A stretch of 18,850 nt of DNA. Origin: Erythrobacter sp. (GTDB lineage: Bacteria > Pseudomonadota > Alphaproteobacteria > Sphingomonadales > Sphingomonadaceae). The translations under genes and the position numbers were made by a program. This document shows, piece by piece, positions 1 to 7,969 of the stretch. Every line of letters starts with the position of its first letter. The stretch's first letter is position 1. The stretch covers positions 1 to 18,850 of the forward strand of contig NZOF01000013.1 of assembly GCA_002695185.1 (NCBI GenBank), given 5' to 3'. The notes under the pieces are model-generated. The model made no database searches, was not told where the DNA came from, and saw only the letters and a list, made by a program, of their open reading frames with translations.

Positions 1-1
1 C

Positions 2-211
2 GAGGATCCGGCCCATACCGCCTTTGACATCCTGCGCACCAAGCTGGTGCAGACGCTGGCCGAACGCGGCTGGTCGCGGGTCGCCATCACCTCGCCCACC
101 AAGGACTGCGGCAAGACCTTCACCGCCGCCAATCTGGCCATCAGCCTGTCCCGGCAGGAGGCGCTGCGCACCGTGCTGCTGGACTGCGACCTGCGCCGCC
201 CCAGCCTCAGC
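2..211 (+). pseudogene. Polysaccharide-biosynthesis tyrosine kinase (CpsD/CapB-like), internal fragment
   Basis: The reading frame is open from base 2 and begins upstream of the window. About 70 residues are visible. They contain a P-loop of the bacterial tyrosine-kinase type (SPTKDCGKT, bases 92-118) and a Walker A' strand (VLLDCDLRRPSL, about bases 173-208), preceded by the family's usual AFDILRTKL helix. Such kinases sit at the inner membrane and control polymerisation and export of exopolysaccharide. After RRPSLS the sequence stops resembling a kinase and continues in the same frame as a TBDR barrel, so Walker B and the Tyr-rich tail are missing. The kinase identity is fairly secure. Whether the break is a real deletion or an assembly join cannot be told from the sequence. 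Confidence 0.75.
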
Positions 212-1846
212 GTCGATCCCAGCAACAAGGTGGTCAGCAACAATTACCAGCTGACGCTGGAATGGGACCCGACCGATGACCTCACCCTGTCATCGATCAC
301 CAACCGCAATCTGGACCGCACGATCCAGAGCGGCGGCCTGCCCGCGGCGACCACCCCCTTCAACGAAGGCCCGCTGACGCCCGGCGGCGTTTTCACTGAT
401 CCGCAGGTCGGTGCGTCGCAGTTCCTTCAGGTCAATAATTACAATGTCCTGCGCCAGCGCCAGTGGAGCCAGGAATTGCGCCTGCAGTCAGACTTTGGCG
501 GACTGTTTGATTTCAACCTGGGCGCCTTTTACTACACCGCCTACCGGCACAACGACATCTACTTTTTCGCCAACGGCCAGACGCTCTATGTTCAGGCCGT
601 TGTCCCAAGCGCCTATGTCGATCCAAACCCGATCCCGGACGAAACCGGACATAATTATTATCTCAGCCATTCAGAATATCGGCTGAAATCAAAGGCGGCG
701 TTCGGGGAACTTTATATACGGCCGACCGATACGATCCAGATCACGCTGGGCGCGCGCTATACTCATGACGACAAGCGGCAGCCGCAAACATCGCTGGTGC
801 TGCTGACGCCGGGCCGGGGACTGCGCACGGGCGTACTTCAGCGCGCATCATTCAAGGAATGGACCGGCCGCGCCATTGCCGAATGGAACCCGACACCGGA
901 TAATATGGTCTATACCAGCTATTCGCGCGGTTATAAGGGCGGTGGCTTCAACCCGCCCGCAGAAGGCAATCCCAATGCCTTTTTCGCGCCCGAAACCGTC
1001 GATGCGTTCGAAATCGGCACCAAGAACAGCTTCCTCGATCGCCGGCTGACGCTCAACCTCACCGGCTTCTACTATCGCTATAACGACTATCAATATTCCG
1101 TGTCGGAAGGGCTGACCACGGTCACGCGCAACATTGACACTACCATTTACGGCCTGGAGCTGGAATCGATCGTGCGGCCTACGCCGGAATTTTCAGTCCA
1201 CTTCAACGCCGGCTATCTGAAGACGAAGATCAACAGCGGCCCCAATAACCTATCGGTCGATCCCTATGACATCACCGGCGGCGACGACAGTCTGGTGGCG
1301 CTGAAAAACACCTCGATCGCGTGTGTCGGGCCAGCCAGCGGCGTTTCTCGGCTGATTTCCGCCATCAATGCGGGGTTGGTCCCGGCATCGGCGCTGCTGG
1401 GCGCCTGCCCAACGGCAGCTGCGCCCAACGGCGCCTTTGCCACCACCTTCGGCCTGCCGACCAGCTTTGGCGTGCCGACCGACATCACCGGCAACGAACT
1501 GCCGACCTCGCCCAAATGGACGGTGTCGCTCGGTGCGCAATATGACTGGGACATATCGCCCGACTGGCGGCTGACCCCGCGAGTGGATTATCACTATCAA
1601 AGCTCGGTCTGGGGCGATGTTTATAACAATCCGGACAACAAGGCGAAGGGCTGGTCTAACGTCAATGCGACGTTGACACTGGCCAACCCGGGCAGAGGCC
1701 TGTCGGTGCAGGCCTGGGCCAAGAATCTGTTCAACGAGGACGCGATCACGGCAGTGGGCGTCAACAGCGCTTCGCTGGGCCTGACGCGCCGCCTCTATTT
1801 GCTGGAACCGCGCACCTTCGGGATCAGCCTGACGAAGGATTTCTGA
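2..1846 (+). CDS. TonB-dependent receptor beta-barrel, N-terminally truncated, fused in frame to kinase fragment
   Basis: From about base 212 the frame encodes roughly 544 residues of a TonB-dependent outer-membrane receptor. It starts at an early barrel strand (NNYQLTLEWDPTDDLTLSSI) and continues through typical barrel blocks (LTLGARYTHDDKR, YTSYSRGYKGGGFNPP, FEIGTKNSFLDRRLTLNLTGFYYRYNDYQ, AWAKNLFNEDAI). It ends in an aromatic-rich terminal strand, FGISLTKDF, with Phe last as in outer-membrane proteins. The signal peptide, TonB box, plug and first strands (normally the first 200-250 residues) are absent and replaced by the kinase fragment. The product therefore should not be exported and is probably non-functional, although the frame has no stop. 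It lies 110 bases upstream of a transporter-esterase operon on the same strand, suggesting the intact receptor once imported that operon's substrate. No start codon of its own is credible; a GTG at 47 is internal to the kinase. Confidence 0.8.
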   Translation, partial: EDPAHTAFDILRTKLVQTLAERGWSRVAITSPTKDCGKTFTAANLAISLSRQEALRTVLLDCDLRRPSLSVDPSNKVVSNNYQLTLEWDPTDDLTLSSITNRNLDRTIQSGGLPAATTPFNEGPLTPGGVFTDPQVGASQFLQVNNYNVLRQRQWSQELRLQSDFGGLFDFNLGAFYYTAYRHNDIYFFANGQTLYVQAVVPSAYVDPNPIPDETGHNYYLSHSEYRLKSKAAFGELYIRPTDTIQITLGARYTHDDKRQPQTSLVLLTPGRGLRTGVLQRASFKEWTGRAIAEWNPTPDNMVYTSYSRGYKGGGFNPPAEGNPNAFFAPETVDAFEIGTKNSFLDRRLTLNLTGFYYRYNDYQYSVSEGLTTVTRNIDTTIYGLELESIVRPTPEFSVHFNAGYLKTKINSGPNNLSVDPYDITGGDDSLVALKNTSIACVGPASGVSRLISAINAGLVPASALLGACPTAAAPNGAFATTFGLPTSFGVPTDITGNELPTSPKWTVSLGAQYDWDISPDWRLTPRVDYHYQSSVWGDVYNNPDNKAKGWSNVNATLTLANPGRGLSVQAWAKNLFNEDAITAVGVNSASLGLTRRLYLLEPRTFGISLTKDF

Positions 1847-1956
1847 TCGAACACGGCCAGGCGGACGCGGCTCGGCGGATACGGGGCGCATCACCGCCGA
1901 CGGGAGTGGGCCGGGCATGAGGATCGAGCCGCTCCACTTGGGAAAGGTATGCTTCA

Positions 1957-3507
1957 ATGGCTTCGCACTACATGGACGATGAAGTGGCCGGGAGCGGCGC
2001 GAAGCCAGCCGGAGCGATGAGCGCGGGGGCATCCCCCACGCTTCCTCCTTTGTCGCTTAAAACGCGATATGGTTATGCGTCGGGGGCTATCGCAAATGGC
2101 GTCAAGAATGTCTCCTTTTCCGCCTATCTGATGTTCTTTTACAATCAGGTGGTGGGCGTGCCCGCCGCCATCGTATCCGCGGCGCTGGCGGCGACGTTGC
2201 TGATCGATGCGCTGATCGACCCCTTTCTGGGCCGCTGGTCCGATGTCGCGCGCACGCGCTGGGGGCGGCGCCATCCTTTCATCTATGCCGCGCTGGTGCC
2301 GACGCCGCTCTTTTTCCTTCTGGTATGGCTGCCCCCTGCAACGCTTAACCATGCACAGACGGGTTTATGGGTGTTTGCGACAGCCGTTTTCACGCGCATT
2401 TCGATAAGCGCCTTTGAAATTGCGACCCAGGCGATGACGCCCGAACTGACCGAGGATTATCGGGAGCGGACGCGGCTGTTTTCGTTGCGCTACTGGTTCC
2501 TGTATCTCGGCCAATATGGCTTCAGCGCCATATCGTTGCTGATCTTCTTTGCGCCAACACCGGACTATCCCCGCGGGCAGCTCAATCCCGACAGCTATAC
2601 GGGCTTCGCGCTGCTGGGATCGGCGATGATCTTCCTGTCGATCCTGGCTTGCGGGCTTGGCACCCATGACCGCATTCCCTATCTGCGTCAGGCGGAGCCG
2701 CGCGGACAGGGCGGCGGCGTGGCCCGCCATTTTCGCGAAATGGGGGGCGCGTTTCGCAACCGCGCCTTTCTGTCGATCTTCGGCTTTGGCGTCTTTAAAT
2801 TCACCGCAATCGGCCTCTATGCGGCGAGCGCGCTCTACTTCAACACTTATTTGTTCGGGCTGAGCGCCGCACAGATCGCGTTGCTCACCATCGACAGCGT
2901 GGTCGCGGCGACGATCGCCGCACCGCTGGCGCCGCTCATGTCCCACTGGCTGGGGAAGCGGGCCAGTTCCCTGCTGTTCGCGATCTTGGGCGTTTCGCTG
3001 GGGTTGTCACCCCTGCTTCTGTCCTATCTGGATCTCTTCTTCCTGCCGGGTGACCCACGGCTGCTGCCGGCGCTGTTCGTGATCGGCGCCATTTACGGAG
3101 CGATGGTGGCGGTTTCGCTGATCAACCCCTCCTCCATGCTGGCCGACGTGGTGGAGGACAGCGCGGTTCGTACGGGACGGCACGAGGCCGGCACCTTCTT
3201 TGCCGCGGCCAGCTTCATGCAGCAATGCTCGACCGCGCTGGGGCTGGTCGCCAATGGCCTGATCCTTACTTGGTCGGCCTTTCCTGCAAAGGTCAGCGCC
3301 GAGCGGGTGACGGACGCGATGATGGACAGTCTCGTTGTTCACTACCTGCTTGCATCTTTCGGCCTTTGGCTGCTGGGCTGCGTGATCCTGCTCTTCTACC
3401 CCATCACGCGCGCCCATCATGAGCGCAACGTCGAGATATTGAAGGCGCGTCTTGCCGAGGCGCGCGCGCGCGAAGCCGATAATTTCCCGGGCGGCCCTGT
3501 GCGCTGA
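1957..3507 (+). CDS. GPH-family MFS transporter (glycoside/pentoside/hexuronide:cation symporter type)
   Basis: A 516-residue inner-membrane carrier with about 12 hydrophobic segments. The GPH signature is clear near residues 84-107: two Asp in LLIDALIDPF, then GRWSDVARTRWGRRHP, the cytoplasmic loop 2-3 motif of MelB/SLC45-like symporters. The first ~30 residues are polar and probably cytoplasmic. The start at 1957 is favoured by GGAAAGG at 1941-1947, nine bases upstream; in-frame Met codons at residues 6 and 21 are alternatives. The stop is followed 27 bases later by the carboxylesterase start, so the genes are probably co-transcribed. Members in sphingomonads are often near TBDR and hydrolase genes, and the substrate need not be a sugar. 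By context it should move the esterase's substrate or product across the inner membrane; the actual substrate is unknown. Confidence 0.88.
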   Translation: MASHYMDDEVAGSGAKPAGAMSAGASPTLPPLSLKTRYGYASGAIANGVKNVSFSAYLMFFYNQVVGVPAAIVSAALAATLLIDALIDPFLGRWSDVARTRWGRRHPFIYAALVPTPLFFLLVWLPPATLNHAQTGLWVFATAVFTRISISAFEIATQAMTPELTEDYRERTRLFSLRYWFLYLGQYGFSAISLLIFFAPTPDYPRGQLNPDSYTGFALLGSAMIFLSILACGLGTHDRIPYLRQAEPRGQGGGVARHFREMGGAFRNRAFLSIFGFGVFKFTAIGLYAASALYFNTYLFGLSAAQIALLTIDSVVAATIAAPLAPLMSHWLGKRASSLLFAILGVSLGLSPLLLSYLDLFFLPGDPRLLPALFVIGAIYGAMVAVSLINPSSMLADVVEDSAVRTGRHEAGTFFAAASFMQQCSTALGLVANGLILTWSAFPAKVSAERVTDAMMDSLVVHYLLASFGLWLLGCVILLFYPITRAHHERNVEILKARLAEARAREADNFPGGPVR

Positions 3508-3521
3508 AGCCGGTCGATCAT

Positions 3522-3528
3522 GGAGGAA
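3522..3528 (+). promoter_or_regulatory. Ribosome binding site deciding the esterase start
   Basis: GGAGGAA lies six bases before the ATG at 3535. The upstream in-frame ATG at 3520 overlaps this Shine-Dalgarno sequence and has no good one of its own, so 3535 is preferred. Confidence 0.6.
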
Positions 3529-3534
3529 AGCCTG

Positions 3535-5169
3535 ATGACGGATGAGGATGGGCGGATGACGCGCCGACATGCGATCGGCGCGGGTCTGGCGGGAGCGGGC
3601 CTGGCGATGGCAGGCCAGGCGCTGGCCGCGCCGCCGATGTTCCCAATGGTCGAAACGGCCCAGGGCAAGGTGCGCGGTCTGTTGTCGGGCGGCGTCGCTG
3701 TGTTCAAGGGCATCCGCTATGGCGCATCGACCGCGGGCGCGAACCGCTTCATGCCGCCCGCGCCACCGCCGCGCTGGTCCGGAGTTCAGGACGCGCTCGC
3801 CTATGGGGAAGTCTGCCCGCAGCTGCCCGCCGACCGGCGGCATGACTATGCCGACCTCATTTCCATGGACTTGCAGCCCAGCGGTCCGGGCGAGGATTGC
3901 TTACGCGTCAATGTATGGACGCCCACCGTCGATCCGAATGGCCGCAAGCCTGTCATCGTGGTGCTCCATGGCGGGGGTTTCTATGCCGGATCGGGCAATT
4001 CGACGGGCATGGACGGCGAAATGATGGCGCGCTTCGCTGACACGGTGGTGGTGTCGGTGACTCACCGGCTGGGCGCGTTCGGCTATCTACATTTGAGCGG
4101 GGAGGCAGGGGGCGGCGATGATTTCGCCGACTCCGGCGCCGTAGGCATGCTGGACATCGTCGCAGCGCTGCGATGGGTGCAGGATAATATCGCGCAGTTC
4201 GGCGGCGATCCGGGCCGCGTGCTGCTGTTCGGCCAGTCGGGGGGCGGCGCGAAAACCAGCATGGCGCTGGGCATGCCATCGGCCAAGGGGCTGATCCATC
4301 GGGCCGGGGTGATGAGCGGGTCGCTGCTCCGCGCCATGGAGCGGGAGGCGGCGGACCGGGCAGCAATGCGCGTGCTCAAGGCGCTGGACGTCGCGCCGGG
4401 CGACCTGCGCGGTCTTCAGCAACTGCCCTATGCCCACATATTGCAGGTGCAAGCGCTGGTAGAGGCGGACGATCGCGCCAAGGGCCTGCCGCCCATGGCG
4501 CTGGCGCCTGTGGTCGGCGGCTCCGCCATCCCCGCGCATCCATTCGATCCAGCCGCGCCGGCCACGTCGCACGATGTCCCGATGATCGTGTCCACCGTGC
4601 TCGATGAATGGACGTTTCGCATGGTCGACTTCGATATCAGCCAGGCCGATGTGCGCGCCTATGCCCACAAGCGGGTCGGTGCGAATGCGGACGCTCTGCT
4701 CGATTATTATATTCAGGAAACGCCCGGCATCTCGCCCTTCATCCAGAAGGCGCGGATCGAAACGGACCTGGGATTCCGGCGGGGCGCCTTCGCTCAGGCG
4801 GAGCGCAAGGCAGCCGCCGGCGGCGCGCCGGTCTGGACCTATCTATGGACCTGGCCCAGCCCGGCGACCAATGGTCGCTATGGGGCGGTGCACGGGGTCG
4901 ATGTCGCGCCCAGCCTGCACAATGTACGCGGGGCGCTCACCGGCACCGACGCTGGTAGTCGGAGGATGGCCGATAGGATGGCGTCGGTCTGGGCCAGTTT
5001 TGCGGCGACTGGCGATCCCAATAATGACCGCCTGCCGCGATGGGATGCCTATGACAATCAGCGCCGGCTGACATTGGTCCTGGATGATGAGACGCGGGTC
5101 GAAGCGGATCCGCGCGCCCAAGTCCGCGCCTGGCTGAAGGATGTGCCAGCCACCGGCGTGTTCGGATGA
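3535..5169 (+). CDS. Type B carboxylesterase, Tat-exported
   Basis: A 544-residue alpha/beta hydrolase of the carboxylesterase type B (PF00135) family. The N-terminus carries a Tat-like signal, TRRHAIG followed by an Ala/Gly-rich stretch ending ALAAPP, so the enzyme should act in the periplasm. Family blocks are in order: GKVRGLLSGGVAVFKGIRYG; EDCLRVNVWTP; VIVVLHGGGFYAGSG (oxyanion-hole Gly run); the nucleophile elbow GQSGGG with Ser235; the acid in LDEWTF, Glu358; and His453 in GAVHGVDV. The complete Ser-Glu-His triad predicts activity. The elbow is GQSGG where most of the family has GESAG. The gene is 27 bases behind the GPH transporter, and its stop overlaps an ATG of the next frame (ATGA at 5166-5169). 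It probably hydrolyses an imported ester in the periplasm, with the adjacent MFS proteins taking up the product; the natural ester is unknown. Starting at 3520 would add five residues. Confidence 0.92.
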   Translation: MTDEDGRMTRRHAIGAGLAGAGLAMAGQALAAPPMFPMVETAQGKVRGLLSGGVAVFKGIRYGASTAGANRFMPPAPPPRWSGVQDALAYGEVCPQLPADRRHDYADLISMDLQPSGPGEDCLRVNVWTPTVDPNGRKPVIVVLHGGGFYAGSGNSTGMDGEMMARFADTVVVSVTHRLGAFGYLHLSGEAGGGDDFADSGAVGMLDIVAALRWVQDNIAQFGGDPGRVLLFGQSGGGAKTSMALGMPSAKGLIHRAGVMSGSLLRAMEREAADRAAMRVLKALDVAPGDLRGLQQLPYAHILQVQALVEADDRAKGLPPMALAPVVGGSAIPAHPFDPAAPATSHDVPMIVSTVLDEWTFRMVDFDISQADVRAYAHKRVGANADALLDYYIQETPGISPFIQKARIETDLGFRRGAFAQAERKAAAGGAPVWTYLWTWPSPATNGRYGAVHGVDVAPSLHNVRGALTGTDAGSRRMADRMASVWASFAATGDPNNDRLPRWDAYDNQRRLTLVLDDETRVEADPRAQVRAWLKDVPATGVFG

Positions 5170-5186
5170 GGACGGGGGCAGGCTCC

Positions 5187-6350
5187 ATGGTCATTCTCTA
5201 CGGCCTGCCGCATTCGCTCTATACCGGCAAGGTCCGGTCCTATCTACGCAAGCGCGGCCTGGCCTATGTCGAACGCTCTCCTGCGCATTCCGATTTTCGC
5301 GCCGAAGTCGTGCCGCGCATAGGGCGTGCGATCATTCCGGTAGTGCAACTGCCCAACGGCGCCTTTGTGCAGGACAGCGCCGACATAATCGACCATCTCG
5401 ACCGTGACGCACCCGAGCCGGGAGCCATGCCGCGCAGCGCGGTGCAGCGCGTTGTCGCTCTTACGGTCCAGCTTTACGCAGTCGCGGGCCTGACGCGCCA
5501 CGCCATGCATTATCGCTGGTCCTGCTTCGACGAACAGTCCGCCTTCCTCAATCACGCCTTCCGCGCCAGCTGCGACGAGACAGGTGCGCAGGCGGTGATG
5601 GCCCGCATGGCCGGCTATCTGCCAATGCTGGGCGTGACGACCGAAACGGCGCCGGCGATCGAGCGCTCCTATCATGACCTGCTCGATGTGCTGGAGGGCC
5701 ATTTCGCCCTGCATCCCTATCTGTTGGGCGGCGCGCCTTCGATCGGCGATTATGCGCTGTTCGGCCCGCTCTTCGCGCATCTGGGCCGCGATCCCGTACC
5801 CTCGCAGATCATGAAGAACCGCGCGCCCTCCCTTTTCCGCTGGACGGAACGGATGCAGGCGCCTGATGCCGACATGCCCGAATTTCCCGATCATGTTCCG
5901 GGCTTTCTGCCCAATGACGCTGTGGCGGACAGCCTGACGCCACTGCTGAGGCACATAAGCCTCGATCTATTTCCGGTGCTGCATGACCTGGCAGCTGCGC
6001 TGGCGCGGCATGTCGCCGACCATGATCCAGCCGAAGGCGCACCGGTCACCGACATGCCGCACCAGCGCATCCTCACGACCATCCGCACCCGCTTCCGGGG
6101 TGTTCCGCATGACAACGGCGTTCAGCCCTATCTCTTCTACCTGTGGCAGAAGATCACGGACAGCGTCGATATGCTGGATGGCAGCACGCGCGAGCGGGTG
6201 ACGACCACGCTCGACCGGCACGGGCTTGGCGGATTGTTGACGATCGCCCGGCCGATCCGGGTCGAGCGGCGGGATCATCGGGAGGTCTGGGGCCGCAGGA
6301 TCGCGGAGACACGCGCGCACCCGGTGCGCGCCGCCTCCGGTAACGGCTAG
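5187..6350 (+). CDS. Glutathione S-transferase family protein, long form
   Basis: A 387-residue cytoplasmic protein with a GST thioredoxin-fold N-domain: MVILYGLPHSLYTGKVRSYL forms the first strand and helix, Pro51 in IIPVVQLPNG is the expected cis-proline, and QDSADIIDHL (Asp63-Ser64) is the glutathione-carboxylate site. A helical C-domain follows, with GGAPSIGDYALFGPL typical of GST N-capping boxes. It is 150 or more residues longer than classical GSTs; the extra C-terminal part (from about residue 230) is not recognised. The start at 5187 fits the family N-terminus and has GGGGGCAGG just upstream. An ATG at 5166, overlapping the esterase stop, would add seven residues and would imply translational coupling. 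The role may be a glutathione-dependent transfer, isomerisation or ether/thiol cleavage on the esterase product; the reaction is not deducible. Confidence 0.8.
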   Translation: MVILYGLPHSLYTGKVRSYLRKRGLAYVERSPAHSDFRAEVVPRIGRAIIPVVQLPNGAFVQDSADIIDHLDRDAPEPGAMPRSAVQRVVALTVQLYAVAGLTRHAMHYRWSCFDEQSAFLNHAFRASCDETGAQAVMARMAGYLPMLGVTTETAPAIERSYHDLLDVLEGHFALHPYLLGGAPSIGDYALFGPLFAHLGRDPVPSQIMKNRAPSLFRWTERMQAPDADMPEFPDHVPGFLPNDAVADSLTPLLRHISLDLFPVLHDLAAALARHVADHDPAEGAPVTDMPHQRILTTIRTRFRGVPHDNGVQPYLFYLWQKITDSVDMLDGSTRERVTTTLDRHGLGGLLTIARPIRVERRDHREVWGRRIAETRAHPVRAASGNG

Positions 6351-6400
6351 CGCCGCAGCATATGGCGCAGCCCCCCTATCATGACGCCAAGGGAGATCCT

Positions 6401-7969
6401 ATGACCGGCATGTGCGCCCCAGATGCGGCAGGTTCTTCGTCCATCCGACAGGAGCGGGTCAGCCCCTATGCCTGCTACGTGCTGGCGATCCTCTTCCTGG
6501 TTTACGTCCTCAACTTCATCGATCGCCAGATTCTCGCTATTCTGGCCGAGGATATCAGGCGTGACCTGGACCTGACAGACGCCGACATAGGCTTTCTTTT
6601 CGGCACGGCATTCGGAGTCTTTTACGCGCTGTTCGGCATTCCGCTCGGGCGACTGGCCGACAGCTGGCACCGCGTGCGGTTGATGAGCATCGGGCTTGCG
6701 CTCTGGTCGGCGATGACCGCCCTGTCCGGCTTCGCGCGTTCGGGCCTTGCGCTGTCGGGCGCGCGCATCGGCGTCGGGATCGGCGAGGCGACCGCCAGCC
6801 CGGCGGCCTATTCGCTGATCTCCGACTGGTTCCCGCCGCGGCTGCGGGCGACGGCGCTCGCCATCTATTCGTCGGGCATCTATATCGGCGGCGGCCTGTC
6901 GCTTTTCATCGGCGGCCTCGTCGTCGAGCGGTGGGATCGGGTCTATCCCGATCATAGCGGCCCGATGGGCCTTGCCGGGTGGCAGGCCGCATTCCTGGCC
7001 GTTGGCGTGCCGGGACTGATCCTCGCCATCCTTGTCGCGACGCTGCGCGAACCCATCCGCGGCCAGTCGGAAGGCGGCGGTGCGGCCGGTCCGCCGCCCT
7101 CTACCGCCGGTTTCGTTACGGAATTACTGACCGTCATTCCGCCGCTGTCGCTGATCGGCGCTGCGCGGCGCGGCACGCACGCGCTGGTCCGCAATCTGCT
7201 GGTCCTGCTGCTGGTGACTTGTGTCGTCGCAATGCTGGTGCTGCTGGTGGGCGAACCGCTGGCGCAATGGGCAGCGGTCGGTATCGGCGTCTATGCCGTT
7301 TTTTCCTGGGGCGACGCGCTGCGGAGCCGCGATGGCGCGACCTTTGACCTGACCTTTGGTAGTCGCGCCTTCGTTGCAGTGGTGGTCGCTTACGGGCTTA
7401 ACGCCCTGGTCGGCTATTCGATGGCTGCTTTCGCACCCAGCTATGCGCGGCGCAGCTTCGGCCTGTCCGCCGATGAGGTCGGCTTGTGGGTCGGCCTGCC
7501 TGCGGCGATAGCCGGCTTCATCGGGGTTACCATGGGCGGCCGAATCGCAGACGCACTGCGCCGCCGGCATGTATCGGGGCGGATCGCTGTCATCCTCTTC
7601 GGAGCGATCGCGCCCGCCTTGTTCATCGTCGCGGCTTTCACCGCGTCGTCGGCGGGCCTGTTCTTCCTCTTCAACGTGCTGACCATCGCCAGCGGCAGCA
7701 GCGCGCTCGGCGCTGCGGCGGCCACCACCCAGGATCTGGTGTTGCCCCGCATGCGCGGTACCGCCACCGCCATTTTCTTCGTCGGCACGACGCTGCTGGG
7801 CCTGGCGATCGGCCCCTATATGGCCGGCCGCATCTCGTCGTTATCGGGGAGCCTCGCTACCGGCATCCTGTCCTTGCTTGTGACGGCTCCTGTCGGGGCG
7901 CTGGTCGCGCTGCTGGCGTGGCGGCTCCTACCCGCGGCCGAGGCGCGCAAGGCGGCGTGGGCGGAATAA
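6401..7969 (+). CDS. MFS transporter, Spinster-like
   Basis: A 522-residue inner-membrane MFS_1 carrier. Helix 1 contains NFIDRQ (Asp41-Arg42), typical of the Spinster-like group, and loop 2-3 has GRLADSWHRVRLM (residues 83-95), a motif A variant. GARIGVGIGEATASPAAYSLISDWFPP and the following helix are also typical. Between the two halves there is a Gly/Pro-rich stretch (about 221-236) and then two extra hydrophobic segments (about 265-283 and 290-306), so 14 rather than 12 helices are likely. ATG 6401 is preferred because AAGGGAG lies five bases upstream; ATG 6362 would add 13 residues without a good ribosome site. It is the last gene of the plus-strand run, 50 bases after the GST-like gene. 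The substrate is unknown; by context a hydrolysis product or an organic acid. Confidence 0.87.
   Translation: MTGMCAPDAAGSSSIRQERVSPYACYVLAILFLVYVLNFIDRQILAILAEDIRRDLDLTDADIGFLFGTAFGVFYALFGIPLGRLADSWHRVRLMSIGLALWSAMTALSGFARSGLALSGARIGVGIGEATASPAAYSLISDWFPPRLRATALAIYSSGIYIGGGLSLFIGGLVVERWDRVYPDHSGPMGLAGWQAAFLAVGVPGLILAILVATLREPIRGQSEGGGAAGPPPSTAGFVTELLTVIPPLSLIGAARRGTHALVRNLLVLLLVTCVVAMLVLLVGEPLAQWAAVGIGVYAVFSWGDALRSRDGATFDLTFGSRAFVAVVVAYGLNALVGYSMAAFAPSYARRSFGLSADEVGLWVGLPAAIAGFIGVTMGGRIADALRRRHVSGRIAVILFGAIAPALFIVAAFTASSAGLFFLFNVLTIASGSSALGAAAATTQDLVLPRMRGTATAIFFVGTTLLGLAIGPYMAGRISSLSGSLATGILSLLVTAPVGALVALLAWRLLPAAEARKAAWAE

Noticed and set aside
1250..2032. 260-codon minus-strand frame opposite the TBDR and the transporter start
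   Set aside because: Arg/Pro-rich shadow of strongly coding plus-strand sequence, with no family motif.
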